The notes: generated by a model not told the origin, from the letters alone. A stretch of 64,000 nt of DNA from Anaerococcus marasmi (GCF_900290195.1 NZ_OLMF01000005.1:110567-174566), one strand, 5' to 3'. Shown: positions 40,823 through 50,263, numbered from the stretch's first letter. Numbers and translations are program-made.

Positions 40823-42824
40823 AGAAGATGTATATGTGGGTATGGAGAATGTCATTGCTATAATGGCTCTACCAGTCCTAGCTTCCCTTGTTATATTCTA
40901 TTACAATCAGATACTTGGATCGATTGCGATTATCCTAACTATTGTCCTCTTTTTCTTTTTAAGAAAGATAAACAGAAAGAAGAAAGATGACTTTCAAAAC
41001 TATGTAGATGAAATGAATGTATCCTTTGATATAATCACCAAAAATGTAGTTTTTGAGATGCCCTTTCCTATTGCCATAGTAGAAGATGATAGGACTATTA
41101 AGTGGCATAATACTTATTTTAGGGATTTGTTTGACAAAAAATCGATCGTAGGAAGTGATATAGAGAAGTTTATTCCAGATTTTTCTGATGTTGACTTTAA
41201 AGAAGATGGTATGACTCTTCCTAGAAACATCAGTATAGGTGGAAAGATATTGCAATTTTATTATCAGACTATAACTAACGAAGAAAATGGTAAGACTCAG
41301 ACCTTCCTTTATGGGATTGATAATACTTACGACGAGTCTATTAAGCAGCTTTTTAAGGATAAGAGGCTAGTATTTTATTCTGTATTTATAGATAACTACG
41401 AAGATATCAGAAATTCTACAGAATCTGTCGACAGACCCCAGGTTCTGGGAGAAATTGATAGAGTTATCAATGAATACTTTAAAAAGTACAATTGCTTAAT
41501 CCGTAAATACGAAAATGACAGATACATGATTATAAGCGAGTATCAAGATTACAGGGATATCTATGAGACTAAATTTTCAATCCTTGACGAGGTAAGAAAT
41601 ATTGAAAAGGGAAATACCCTCCCACCAACCCTATCAATTGGGGTAGGAATTGCGGGGAAAAACCCAACAGATATTTACTCTGATTCTAGAGAGGCTGTAG
41701 ATATTGCCCTATCACGTGGAGGAGACCAGGCTGTTGTAAAGCTTGAGGATAATTACGAATACTTTGGTGGAAAGACTAGAGCAATAGAAAAGACTAGCAA
41801 GGTTAGATCTAGGGTAATATCCCAAGCCCTAAGGCGAATGATCCAATCATCACCTGATATCTTCATAATGGGACACAACAATCCCGATATGGATTCTTTC
41901 GGCTCATCTCTTGGAGTCTATGAAGGGACTTTTGATATGGGAAAAGAAGTCTATATCGTATTAAATGAAGTAACAAGACCAATTGAGAATATGTACGATA
42001 GGGTAACTACAGAGCTAGATGAACTTAAGGGAAATATCCTAACAGAAAGTGAAGCTTTAGCAAAGATTAGTCCCCAATCGCTTATAATAGTAACAGATAA
42101 CCATAGGAAGAATTCTACTGAATCGCCAGCTCTTCTTGAAAAGAGCGATAATATATTCATTATCGACCATCATAGAAGAGGCAAGGATTATATAGAAAAT
42201 GCTACTATTTCTTATATAGAGCCTTACGCATCAAGCGCATCTGAGCTTGTAACAGAAATCTTGTCATATCTAGACGAAGACTTTAAGGCAAGGACTCCAA
42301 TAGCGGAAAGTCTCCTTGCTGGTATAACAGTAGATACCAAAAACTTCGTCTACCAGACTGGTGTTAGAACCTTTGAGGCAGCCTCAGTTCTTAAAAGATG
42401 GGGAGCCGACTCTGTTTATATCAAAAGAATGTTTAAAGATGATTTTGAAATAGTAAAATATAAGTCAGAGGTTATAGCAGATTCATTTATAGTCAATGAT
42501 TTCATAGCCATAGCCCACTTCAAAAGAGATATCGATGGATCAACACTAATAGCTTCTCAAGCGGCTGATGATCTGTTGAATATAAAGGGAGTTAAGGCAA
42601 GCTTTGTCCTTACTATATCCAATAATAAAATTCACATTTCAGGTAGAAGCTTAGGCGATATATCGGTACAATTAATACTAGAGCGTATCGGAGGCGGTGG
42701 TCACTTAACAGCTGCTGCTACCCAACTAGATATGACTATGGAAAAAGCTGAAGACATGTTAAGAAAAGCAATTAATGAATATTTAAGAGAGGAAGAAGAA
42801 AATGAAAGTAATACTAACAGATAA
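40815..42824 (+). CDS. gdpP: Cyclic-di-AMP phosphodiesterase GdpP
   Basis: Membrane phosphodiesterase that hydrolyses c-di-AMP, the second messenger controlling potassium, turgor and cell-wall homeostasis. Two N-terminal membrane helices (about 13-31 and 33-51), a PAS-like domain, a degenerate GGDEF domain (about 170-310), then the DHH catalytic domain with GHNNPDMDSFGSS near 352-364, VTDNH, DHHRRGKDY, and the DHHA1 end with GGGGHLTAAA near 626-635. 669 residues is normal. It overlaps yybS by 8 bases and rplI by 23. Confidence 0.95.
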   Translation: MNKEDVYVGMENVIAIMALPVLASLVIFYYNQILGSIAIILTIVLFFFLRKINRKKKDDFQNYVDEMNVSFDIITKNVVFEMPFPIAIVEDDRTIKWHNTYFRDLFDKKSIVGSDIEKFIPDFSDVDFKEDGMTLPRNISIGGKILQFYYQTITNEENGKTQTFLYGIDNTYDESIKQLFKDKRLVFYSVFIDNYEDIRNSTESVDRPQVLGEIDRVINEYFKKYNCLIRKYENDRYMIISEYQDYRDIYETKFSILDEVRNIEKGNTLPPTLSIGVGIAGKNPTDIYSDSREAVDIALSRGGDQAVVKLEDNYEYFGGKTRAIEKTSKVRSRVISQALRRMIQSSPDIFIMGHNNPDMDSFGSSLGVYEGTFDMGKEVYIVLNEVTRPIENMYDRVTTELDELKGNILTESEALAKISPQSLIIVTDNHRKNSTESPALLEKSDNIFIIDHHRRGKDYIENATISYIEPYASSASELVTEILSYLDEDFKARTPIAESLLAGITVDTKNFVYQTGVRTFEAASVLKRWGADSVYIKRMFKDDFEIVKYKSEVIADSFIVNDFIAIAHFKRDIDGSTLIASQAADDLLNIKGVKASFVLTISNNKIHISGRSLGDISVQLILERIGGGGHLTAAATQLDMTMEKAEDMLRKAINEYLREEEENESNTNR

Positions 42825-43251
42825 TATTGTAAGAGTTGGAGTTAAGGGAGACCTTGTAGATGTAAAGCCAGGATATTTTAGAAATTACCTTGATCCTCAA
42901 GGAAAAGCTGTAAAGGCAACAAAAGAAAATATGGCTGAGCTTGAAAAAATGAGAGAAGAGCTAAGGGCTGAAGAAGCAGAAAACAGAAAAGAAGCTGAAG
43001 CTCTTAAGGAAAAAATCGAAGCTTTAACAATCACAAAGAAGGTTAGAGTTGGAGAAGATGACAAACTATTCGGATCAGTTACAAACAAAGACATTGCTGA
43101 AAGCCTAGCAGAAGAAGGAATCGAGATCGACAGAAAGAGAATCGAAGGTGTTGAAAAAATCGAAGGTCTTGGAGAATTCGTTCTTAATGCAAGACTTTAT
43201 GAAGGAGTAAATGCTGATCTTAAAGTTAATGTAGTAGCTGAGGAAGCTTAA
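42802..43251 (+). CDS. rplI: Ribosomal protein bL9
   Basis: Large-subunit ribosomal protein bL9, 149 residues. N-terminal 23S rRNA-binding domain MKVILTDNIVRVGVKGDLVDVKPGY-like opening, the long charged connecting helix (about 42-75, rich in Glu/Lys/Ala), and the C-terminal domain with DDKLFGSVTNKDIAE. The start lies inside gdpP with a GAGGAAGAAG SD; the stop overlaps the dnaB start (TAATG). Confidence 0.95.
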   Translation: MKVILTDNIVRVGVKGDLVDVKPGYFRNYLDPQGKAVKATKENMAELEKMREELRAEEAENRKEAEALKEKIEALTITKKVRVGEDDKLFGSVTNKDIAESLAEEGIEIDRKRIEGVEKIEGLGEFVLNARLYEGVNADLKVNVVAEEA

Positions 43252-44582
43252 TGACTGAGGGCCTAAGGCCCCTGCCAAACGACTTCTTAGCAGAACAAGC
43301 TATAATCGGAAGTATCCTTGCCAAAAACGAGACTTTCGATAGTGTAAATCAAATTATAAAACCTGTAGACTTTTATGATTCTAGAACTCAGAGGATATAT
43401 AAATCCATCCTAAAGATGTTTGAAAAAGACATCAAGGTAGATGAGATTTCTCTTATATCCCAGTTAAAGAATGAAAATATATTACAAGAAGTTGGAGGGG
43501 AGGAGTTTATCACTGAGATTACCCTCTCCTCATTTTATACTCCAAATATCGATACATATGCCAAATCAGTCAAGGAAAAATCTATTCTAAGAAGTCTAAT
43601 AGGGGCAAGTGAGGATATTATCGATCTAAGCTACAGGCATGATGACAAAATCGACTCTATTTTATCAGAAGCAGAAGCCAAAATATTTGAAATATCCCAG
43701 GACACACACAACCAGGGGCTAGTTAGATTATCTGAAACCATGAGCGAAACCCTCCAGATGATAAACGAACTAACCCTATCTGACGGAGAGATTACTGGAG
43801 TAACTACAGGTCTAGAGACAGTAGATAACAAGCTATCAGGGCTTCAAAAATCTCAGCTTATCCTTCTTGCAGCCCGTCCAGCTATGGGTAAAACTGCCCT
43901 AGGACTTACTATCGCATGGAATGCTTGTAAAGCAGATAAGTCTGTTGCTTTTTTCTCTCTTGAGATGAGTACCTACCAGCTTAATCAGAGGCTTTTGTCT
44001 ATGGTATCTATGGTAAATCTAGAAAATATTATAAGCGGTTCCATAAGAGATGAGGACTGGCAGCTTTTAATCCATGCCACCAAAGAGATTACCAGTAAGG
44101 ACATATATGTTGACGAAACTCCAGGAATCACCCTATCTGAGATGAGAAGTAAGCTTAAAAAATTAAAGGCTGAATCAGGTCTAGATCTTGTAGTAATCGA
44201 CTACCTACAATTGATGCAGGCTGACGGTAGACAAGAGAACAGGCAAAATGAAATCGCCTCAATTTCTAGAGGACTTAAGTCTCTATCGAAAGAGCTCAAC
44301 TGTCCTATTTTATCCCTTGCCCAGCTATCTCGTGAGGCCGATAAGAGGGCAGACCATAAGCCAATCCTATCAGATTTGAGAGAATCTGGTGCAATCGAGC
44401 AAGATGCGGATGTTGTTATGCTCTTATATAGGGAAGATTATTACGACGAAGAAGATAATCCAAATGTCGCAAAGCTTATTTTTGCCAAGCACAGAAACGG
44501 TGCAACTGGAACAGTCGAATTATTTTTCAACAAGCCATGTACAACCTTCAGAGACTTCACCAATAGAGAAAAAAATGAATAG
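43251..44582 (+). CDS. dnaB: Replicative DNA helicase
   Basis: Hexameric 5'-3' helicase of the replication fork (DnaB; named DnaC in B. subtilis). N-terminal all-helical domain (about 1-150) opening with LPNDFLAEQAIIGSIL, then the RecA-like motor: Walker A AARPAMGKTAL near 204-214, FSLEMS, Walker B LVVIDYLQLM, and the DNA loop LAQLSREADKRADHKP. 443 residues, complete. It begins in the rplI stop and overlaps the acetyltransferase gene by 8 bases. Confidence 0.96.
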   Translation: MTEGLRPLPNDFLAEQAIIGSILAKNETFDSVNQIIKPVDFYDSRTQRIYKSILKMFEKDIKVDEISLISQLKNENILQEVGGEEFITEITLSSFYTPNIDTYAKSVKEKSILRSLIGASEDIIDLSYRHDDKIDSILSEAEAKIFEISQDTHNQGLVRLSETMSETLQMINELTLSDGEITGVTTGLETVDNKLSGLQKSQLILLAARPAMGKTALGLTIAWNACKADKSVAFFSLEMSTYQLNQRLLSMVSMVNLENIISGSIRDEDWQLLIHATKEITSKDIYVDETPGITLSEMRSKLKKLKAESGLDLVVIDYLQLMQADGRQENRQNEIASISRGLKSLSKELNCPILSLAQLSREADKRADHKPILSDLRESGAIEQDADVVMLLYREDYYDEEDNPNVAKLIFAKHRNGATGTVELFFNKPCTTFRDFTNREKNE

Positions 44583-45129
44583 AATATATCTTGAAAAGAT
44601 TGATATCGAAACAGCATTTTTGGTTAAAGAGTGGACAGACTTCAAAGATCCGAGGCTAGTTGGCTACAACTATTCCTCTCTATCTGATTTTGAAATAAAA
44701 ATCTGGTACGGGTCTATCACAACACCGAGGAAGAAGTATTTTGCAGTCAAAAGATATGAAGACGATAGATTCATAGGTTTTATTGGTCTTAAACAAATTA
44801 ATCCAATCACTAAAAAGGCTAAGCTTGGTATAGTCTTCGACAGTGCCTATACATCGATGGGCTACGGGTCTGAAGCTATTGATTTACTTTTAGATAAGGC
44901 TTTTAGAGACTATAAATTAAAAGAAGTAAGTCTTGATGTTAATTTATTTAATGAAAGAGCATACAAGGCCTACAAGAAGTGTGGCTTTAAAGATGATTGT
45001 GAATTAACAGAAGTTTTTGAAAATCAAAACATAGACTTTGACCCACGCTATTTCACTTACAAATCAGGACTGATTTATTCGAAAATACTAACAATGAAAA
45101 TAAAAAAGGATGACTATTATGGACTTTAA
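44575..45129 (+). CDS. GNAT-family N-acetyltransferase
   Basis: 184-residue acetyl-CoA-dependent acetyltransferase of the RimJ/RimL-like group. The acetyl-CoA binding region is around LGIVFDSAYTSMGYGSEAI (about 84-102), followed by LDVNLFNERAYKAYKKCGF, the typical C-terminal half of the fold. The frame is open far upstream inside dnaB, but the ATG at 44575, overlapping the dnaB stop, is the sensible start. The target is unknown; its place inside a replication operon may be incidental. Confidence 0.82.
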   Translation: MNRIYLEKIDIETAFLVKEWTDFKDPRLVGYNYSSLSDFEIKIWYGSITTPRKKYFAVKRYEDDRFIGFIGLKQINPITKKAKLGIVFDSAYTSMGYGSEAIDLLLDKAFRDYKLKEVSLDVNLFNERAYKAYKKCGFKDDCELTEVFENQNIDFDPRYFTYKSGLIYSKILTMKIKKDDYYGL

Positions 45130-45880
45130 GATGCAAGATTTAAAACTAGATATGGGAACTACTCCTCTAGAGAATATGTTTCTAAATACCTATGTACAAA
45201 TGGCTGATGGAGACCAACTTAAGGTCTACCTTTTGATTTATAAGGATTGCTACAATTACCGCAGGGTAGATAGTGCAAAGATTAAAAGGCAACTTAGATT
45301 TTCTGATGAAAGATTCGATAAGGCTGTCGATTTTTGGGTTAATATGGGAGTATTTAGGCAAAAGAGGGCCGACAATGGGACAGATTTTATAGAAATTGTT
45401 TCCCTAAGACAAATGTATTTTGGTGATAGTGAGGATAATGAATCTACAGAAGCCGCCTACGACCTTGCCCAAAGAAAGTCAATTATGTTTTCAAATATCG
45501 AAACCATCATAGAAAGAAGTCTAACACCTGCAGATATTACAAGGATTCAAGAAGCACTACTAGAATATAATTCTGATCCTGAGCTTGTAACCGAAGCTTT
45601 TAGACAAGCGAAAGCTTCTGGTAATGTCGATGTTAAATATGTAATTGGTTTTGTAAAAACCTGGCGTGACCAAAACATCAAAAGCCTAAATGATTTGAGG
45701 ATGAAAGAGGAAAGAGATAAACTTGTAAGGAAGAGATCTCCTCGTAAATACAGGAGAAATCCAGCATCAGCTAGGAAAGAAGCGAGCGATAATGACGAGA
45801 TTTCATCCTTTATCCAAAGAAGAAAAGAAGAAAGATTCAATAGAATTATAAATCAAAGGGGTGAGGATAATGACTCCTAG
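45119..45880 (+). CDS. DnaD-like replication protein
   Basis: Primosome-type protein of the DnaD/DnaB(Bsu) group, 253 residues. The N-terminal winged-helix part (about 1-100) contains TPLENMFLNTYVQMADGDQL and the DEEFDKAVDFW-like segment; the C-terminal DnaD_2 domain (about 125-190) includes LTPADITRIQEAL and the tail motif YVIGFVKTWRDQNI, close to the family YXXXI end. A Lys/Arg-rich C-terminal tail (about 200-250) may bind DNA. The ATG at 45119 is preferred over 45110 for SD spacing (AAAGGA). Sandwiched between dnaB and the helicase loader, it fits primosome assembly. Confidence 0.85.
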   Translation: MDFKMQDLKLDMGTTPLENMFLNTYVQMADGDQLKVYLLIYKDCYNYRRVDSAKIKRQLRFSDERFDKAVDFWVNMGVFRQKRADNGTDFIEIVSLRQMYFGDSEDNESTEAAYDLAQRKSIMFSNIETIIERSLTPADITRIQEALLEYNSDPELVTEAFRQAKASGNVDVKYVIGFVKTWRDQNIKSLNDLRMKEERDKLVRKRSPRKYRRNPASARKEASDNDEISSFIQRRKEERFNRIINQRGEDNDS

Positions 45881-46829
45881 TCAAAAAGCTAGCGCCATAC
45901 TCGAAGAAAGAAGGAAGAGTGATAAGAGAAATCAGCAAAAAAGAATTAGGGAAGTCTATGAGAAACTCCCACAGATTAAAAGCTTAGATAAACAGATAAA
46001 AGAAATTGGCTTTACAACTCTTTCTCTTATTACTGAAGGGGTCGATACTAGGGATTTGGAAAATAAAATAGATCATCTAACTAATGAAAAAAAGAGGATT
46101 CTAAAGGAAAATGGCTATCCCCTAGACTATATGGATATGCGTTATTTCCATGACAAATGTAAGGATACAGGCTTTATTGGAACTAAGATGTGCTCTTGTA
46201 GGAAACAATTAATAATCGATCAAAAGTACGACCAATCCAATATCAAAAGCCAAATCACCGAGGAAAACTTCCAGTCTTTTAATATCAACCTATTTTCTAA
46301 AAATACTAACAGGGTCTATGGAGTTAGCCCCTACGAAAATATGGAATATATAATTAGAGAGGTTAGAAAATATATAAATAACTTCGCTTTCGAGACTAGA
46401 AATATTTATATCTACGGAGATGTTGGCAGGGGAAAGACCTTCCTAATCAATTCCATAGCCAAGGAGATCCTAGATAGGAACTTTTCTGTAGTCTATATGA
46501 CTTCTACCAAACTCTTTAAATTCCTAAACGACTATCATTATGCCTTCGAGGATAGGAGAGAGAATCTAGAAGAAAAGTACAGGTTGATATTCGATTGTGA
46601 CCTTCTAATAATAGATGACTTGGGAGCTGAGTCTACCCGTCCAGCAGATAGGTCCAATCTCTTTGATGTGGTTAACGAGAGGATGAATGATGGTAGGCCT
46701 ATAATATTTTCATCCAATATAGATGAAGAAGGACTAGAAGAGATTTACGGGCCTAGGATTTTCTCGAGAATTATGGGCAATAATAGCAGGATTTTTGAAA
46801 TATTTGGAGAAGATTTAAGATTGAGGTAA
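45870..46829 (+). CDS. dnaI: DnaI/DnaC-like helicase loader ATPase
   Basis: AAA+ ATPase that loads the replicative helicase. The N-terminal region (about 1-110) has the cysteines of the DnaI zinc-binding domain (CKDTG and CSC near 93-107); the ATPase core carries Walker A GDVGRGKTF near 185-193, Walker B LLIIDDLGAE and the arginine-finger region PRIFSRIMG. 319 residues. The ATG at 45870 after GGGGTGAGG is preferred over a GTG at 45861. It overlaps the dnaD-like gene by 11 bases. Confidence 0.88.
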   Translation: MTPSQKASAILEERRKSDKRNQQKRIREVYEKLPQIKSLDKQIKEIGFTTLSLITEGVDTRDLENKIDHLTNEKKRILKENGYPLDYMDMRYFHDKCKDTGFIGTKMCSCRKQLIIDQKYDQSNIKSQITEENFQSFNINLFSKNTNRVYGVSPYENMEYIIREVRKYINNFAFETRNIYIYGDVGRGKTFLINSIAKEILDRNFSVVYMTSTKLFKFLNDYHYAFEDRRENLEEKYRLIFDCDLLIIDDLGAESTRPADRSNLFDVVNERMNDGRPIIFSSNIDEEGLEEIYGPRIFSRIMGNNSRIFEIFGEDLRLR

Positions 46830-46831
46830 AA

Positions 46832-47488
46832 ATGCTTGTTATAGATAGTAAGACTATGAAAAAAATTGACCAATATGCCATAGATGTACTTAAGGTTCCT
46901 TCTATATGCTTAGTAGAGAGGGCAGCCCTTGCTGTGATTAAAAATATTAATCTCGAAAAAAGGACCTCCTTTGCTATTGTAGTAGGAGTGGGAAACAACG
47001 GAGCAGATGGCCTTGCTATTGCAAGAAACCTCCTAGCTATGGGAAGATATGTAGAAATCTATATAGTGGGAGATCTTAATAAACAAAGTCAAGACTTTAA
47101 ACTAAATCTAGATTCTTGTAAGCGTCTTACAGATAAAATCTTTGAGCCAAAAAGCATAGAAGACCTTGCTATAATGGAAAAGAATTTAGAGGAAGTCTCT
47201 ACTATAATTGATGCTATCTTTGGCACAGGATTAAACAGGACCGTAGGGGGCATGCATTCCTACATGATTTCTCTTATAAATAGAACTATGAAGTATACAA
47301 TCTCTGTCGATATTCCCTCAGGTCTTGATGGAGATTCTGGAAGAAATTGGGGAGAAGTCGTAGATAGTGATCTTATAGTTTCTATGCAAATAATGAAAAA
47401 AGGCGTCTATGAAAAGAACCGTTTCAAGGATAAGTGCATAGTAGAAGATATTGGCATACCACAAAAGGCGATTAGAGCGATTTTGTAA
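46832..47488 (+). CDS. nnrE: NAD(P)H-hydrate epimerase, YjeF N-terminal domain
   Basis: Repairs damaged NAD(P)H by epimerising the R and S hydrates. Single-domain form of 218 residues: it contains the YjeF_N fold with GVGNNGADGLAIARNL (about 52-67), DAIFGTGLNR (about 130-139) and SVDIPSGLDGDSG (about 158-170), but lacks the ADP-dependent dehydratase (NnrD) domain that many bacteria have fused. It begins 2 bases after the helicase loader stop and ends the operon. Confidence 0.9.
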   Translation: MLVIDSKTMKKIDQYAIDVLKVPSICLVERAALAVIKNINLEKRTSFAIVVGVGNNGADGLAIARNLLAMGRYVEIYIVGDLNKQSQDFKLNLDSCKRLTDKIFEPKSIEDLAIMEKNLEEVSTIIDAIFGTGLNRTVGGMHSYMISLINRTMKYTISVDIPSGLDGDSGRNWGEVVDSDLIVSMQIMKKGVYEKNRFKDKCIVEDIGIPQKAIRAIL

Positions 47489-47493
47489 ATTTA

Positions 47494-47530
47494 GAGCGAG
47501 CTTGGATATAATATTTAAGCGAGCTTTTTT
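47494..47530 (+). terminator. Terminator of the gdpP-dnaB operon
   Basis: AGC-GA-GCTT / AAGC-GA-GCT stem with a tandem G-A mismatch, followed by a run of T. Confidence 0.7.
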
Positions 47531-47652
47531 CTTTTCTAAATTTGTAGGGAAAATGTAAAATATATGTTGAAATTTTAGGGATTTTAGTATAAACTATAAG
47601 ATGGATATAAATATGAAGATTTTATATTTTATTATAAACAAGGAGAAATTAA

Positions 47653-48351
47653 ATGAATGAACAAGAAATTGATTTGATTGAATTGTCTAAGAAGATTGTA
47701 AAGCATCTTCCTATGATTATTATATGTTCTATTATATTAGGAGCGGCAAGTTTTCTTCTATCTAAGTTTGTCATCACTCCTAAGTATGATTCAAACACAA
47801 CAATGATAGTTAGCAATTCAAATCAAAACAACGATCCAAACAATCCGCAAACTAACGTAGAACTAGGACAAATTCAAGCCAACAAGGCCCTAATATCTAC
47901 ATACTCAGAGATAGTTAAGTCAAAGGGAATTGCTGAAAGAGTAATAAATAATCTAGGACTCGATATGGACTATGAAGAGTTTTCTTCTAAAGTTTCAATC
48001 GAACCTGTAAAAGATACCCAAATTATTTCTGTAAAAGTTGTAGATACAATCCCAGAAAGAGCTATGGATATAGCAAATGAAACGGCCAATATTTTTAAAT
48101 CTTCTATTGGTGAAATTATGAATGTTGACAATGTCCAAATTCTCGATGGGGCAATCCTTCCAGAGGAAGCTTCTTCACCAAATATCAAGAAAAATACAGC
48201 AATTGGTATTATTCTTGGTTTTGTACTTGGTATAGCCGTTGTTCTATTTAAGGAAATAGCAGACTCATCTGTCAAGTCAAGCGAAGAAGTTACAGAATAT
48301 TTCGATATACCAGTTATTGGTATAGTGCCAGATAGTGAACAAGGAAATTAA
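47653..48351 (+). CDS. Wzz-type chain-length protein / tyrosine-kinase membrane adaptor
   Basis: Membrane adaptor of the Gram-positive BY-kinase system (CapA/YwqC/CpsC type). 232 residues: short cytoplasmic N-terminus, membrane helix 1 (about 19-38), an extracytoplasmic domain (about 40-175), membrane helix 2 (about 178-197, GIILGFVLGIAVVLF) preceded by Pro-containing SSPNIKKNTA, and a cytoplasmic tail with the SSEEVTEYFDIPVIGIVPD segment that activates the kinase. The kinase gene follows directly. SD AAGGAG. Confidence 0.88.
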   Translation: MNEQEIDLIELSKKIVKHLPMIIICSIILGAASFLLSKFVITPKYDSNTTMIVSNSNQNNDPNNPQTNVELGQIQANKALISTYSEIVKSKGIAERVINNLGLDMDYEEFSSKVSIEPVKDTQIISVKVVDTIPERAMDIANETANIFKSSIGEIMNVDNVQILDGAILPEEASSPNIKKNTAIGIILGFVLGIAVVLFKEIADSSVKSSEEVTEYFDIPVIGIVPDSEQGN

Positions 48352-48352
48352 T

Positions 48353-49003
48353 ATGAGTAGAAACAATTATTATAGTGCTTCCATGTATGACGAAGCGATT
48401 CGTTCTGTAAGAACTAATATACAATTTAGCAGTTTGGATAAGAAAAACAAGGTAATATCTATCACTTCTACCAAGCCTGCCGAGGGAAAGTCCACAGTTA
48501 TCTATAAACTTGCCAAGTCCTTTGCTGATAATGGAGATAAGGTTATACTTCTAGACTGTGATCTAAGATCTCCTTCTATTTCAGAGATTGCAGGAATTAA
48601 CGACAATGTTGGCATTACAAATTATCTTACAGGCAAGGTCAATATCCAAAGGGCTATTAACAAAGATAGAGAACAGTCAAATCTCGATATGATCTTCACA
48701 GGACCTGTTCCTCCAAATCCTGCAGAGATATTAGCATCAAATACATTTAAGGAATTCGTAGAGGATTTGTCAAAAGAATACGATTATGTATTTATTGATA
48801 CACCTCCAGTGGGCCTATTTACTGATGCATCACTAGTATCAACTATAAGCGATGGTGTTATCTTTGTTATCAAATCTTCTGATACTAAGAGGGAAGATAT
48901 AGCCTTAGCCCTTGAGAATCTAAAAAAGGTAGATGCCCACATCCTAGGAGCAGTTCTTACCCATATGCCAATGAAAGAAAAGAAATACGGGAACTATTAT
49001 TAG
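48353..49003 (+). CDS. Bacterial tyrosine kinase (CpsD/YwqD type)
   Basis: Cytoplasmic BY-kinase that controls polysaccharide polymerisation and export. 216 residues with Walker A (TSTKPAEGKST near 43-53), Walker A' (VILLDCDLRSPS near 71-82) and Walker B (YVFIDTPPVG). The C-terminal autophosphorylation cluster is short, ending YGNYY. The ATG at 48353 with AAGGAAATTA before it is chosen over a GTG at 48335. It is followed without gap by its putative phosphatase. No sugar transferase or polymerase genes lie in the next 15 kb. Confidence 0.9.
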   Translation: MSRNNYYSASMYDEAIRSVRTNIQFSSLDKKNKVISITSTKPAEGKSTVIYKLAKSFADNGDKVILLDCDLRSPSISEIAGINDNVGITNYLTGKVNIQRAINKDREQSNLDMIFTGPVPPNPAEILASNTFKEFVEDLSKEYDYVFIDTPPVGLFTDASLVSTISDGVIFVIKSSDTKREDIALALENLKKVDAHILGAVLTHMPMKEKKYGNYY

Positions 49004-49780
49004 ATGATAGATATTCATAACCACATAATCTATGGAGTTGATGATGGATCTAGGAGTCTTGATGAAAGTATGAAGATGGTAGATCTTTATATGAAGGCAG
49101 GATTTTCCGAAATAATCGCTACAAGTCATTTCGATAGGTCAAGATATATGGTAGATCCCTCTGAGATCCGAGAAAAGGTTGAGATTTTAAATAAAACAAT
49201 AGAGGCTAAGGGACTTTGCTTTAAGATTCACCCAGGCCATGAGATACAGGTAGAAGCTGGGATGGAGAAGAAGTTAAAGTCAGGCGAGCTTTTAACTTTG
49301 AATGATTCTAGATATGTTTTGTGTGAGTTATCCTTTGTAAATAAACCGAATTTCTTGGAAGAACTATTTTATTCTCTAGGACTTGAAGGATACGTGCCAA
49401 TCATTGCCCATGCAGAAAGATATCCCTATGTAGAAAAAGATATAGATTGGCTTCTAGACTTTATAAAAAAGGGAGCCCTAATTCAGATTAACTATTCATC
49501 TATCAAGTCACACAAAGAAATAACCAAGACCTTACTTGAAAGAAATATGGTCCACCTTATAGGAACTGATGCCCACCAGTCTGAGTGGAGAAGTCCTGAA
49601 ATCACTAGCTATAAAAAAGAGATTATTGAAATTATAGGGGAAGATAAGTTCAAAGAGCTATCTTATACAAATCCTTCTCTTATTATAAATGATCAGTTTA
49701 TCTCTAGTGAATACGACAAGGTTAAAGTTAATAAGAAAAAAGAAAAGAAAAGTATATTTAATTTTTGGAGAAGAAGATGA
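49004..49780 (+). CDS. PHP-family tyrosine phosphatase (CpsB/YwqE type)
   Basis: Metal-dependent phosphatase that dephosphorylates the cognate tyrosine kinase. PHP signatures: DIHNHIIYGVDDGS at 3-16, ATSHFDRSRY near 40-49, the PGHEIQV acidic ligand segment, IAHAERYPYV, and GTDAHQSEWRSP near 186-197. 258 residues, with a basic C-terminal tail ending FNFWRRR. It starts at the base after the kinase stop and overlaps the SH3 lipoprotein by 4 bases. Active-site ligands are complete. Confidence 0.9.
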   Translation: MIDIHNHIIYGVDDGSRSLDESMKMVDLYMKAGFSEIIATSHFDRSRYMVDPSEIREKVEILNKTIEAKGLCFKIHPGHEIQVEAGMEKKLKSGELLTLNDSRYVLCELSFVNKPNFLEELFYSLGLEGYVPIIAHAERYPYVEKDIDWLLDFIKKGALIQINYSSIKSHKEITKTLLERNMVHLIGTDAHQSEWRSPEITSYKKEIIEIIGEDKFKELSYTNPSLIINDQFISSEYDKVKVNKKKEKKSIFNFWRRR

Positions 49781-50238
49781 AATTAAAATATATAATCTCT
49801 TCTGCCCTTATAATCCTAAGTCTTGCTTCTTGTAACAAAAAGGAAGAAGATTACCAAGCTAAGAATGTAAAGGTTGAGTCAGTCTTTGACAAGGTTGAAA
49901 ATACACCGAAAGATGCTCCAAAGGATGATAACAATCCTAATCCAGATGAAAATGCGGGAGAAAATCAAGCGAATCCTAATGGAGAAAATCAAAATAATCC
50001 TAACGAGGATAAGAAGGCAGAAGAAGCAAATAATAAAAAGAAATACAAGACACGTGATATTACAAATATGAGATCTAATCCAAATACGGAAGAAGATAAC
50101 GTACTTGTAGCAGTTCCAGGAGGAAGGGAATTCGAAGCCTTAGAAGAGACAAATGCCGAAGACGGTGTATGGATTAAACTAAACTTTGAAGGAAATACCG
50201 GCTTTATCAGAAAAGACCTCTTGGATGAAGTAAATTAG
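49777..50238 (+). CDS. SH3-domain lipoprotein
   Basis: 153-residue lipoprotein: lipobox LASC (Cys19), an Asn/Pro/Glu-rich linker of about 60 residues (roughly 44-85), and a C-terminal bacterial SH3 domain (about 90-150) with NMRSNPNTEEDNVLVAVPGG, WIKLNFEGNTGFI and RKDLL. Such domains bind peptidoglycan peptides, so it probably ties the kinase/phosphatase operon to the cell wall. The ATG at 49777 after GGAGAAG is preferred over the upstream TTG. Confidence 0.83.
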   Translation: MKLKYIISSALIILSLASCNKKEEDYQAKNVKVESVFDKVENTPKDAPKDDNNPNPDENAGENQANPNGENQNNPNEDKKAEEANNKKKYKTRDITNMRSNPNTEEDNVLVAVPGGREFEALEETNAEDGVWIKLNFEGNTGFIRKDLLDEVN

Positions 50239-50257
50239 ACCGCTAGAATTAGCGGTT
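50239..50257 (+). terminator. Hairpin at the left border of repeat copy C
   Basis: ACCGCTA-GAAT-TAGCGGT perfect hairpin immediately after the stop of the SH3 lipoprotein, without its T run. The sequence CTAGAATTAGCGGTT (50243-50257) recurs exactly at 50504-50518. Confidence 0.75.
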
Positions 50258-50263
50258 CAGAGA

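Noticed and set aside
44389..44574. N-terminal extension of the acetyltransferase into dnaB
   Set aside because: The extension has dnaB coding sequence in another frame and non-protein-like composition; the ATG at 44575 overlaps the dnaB stop in the usual way.
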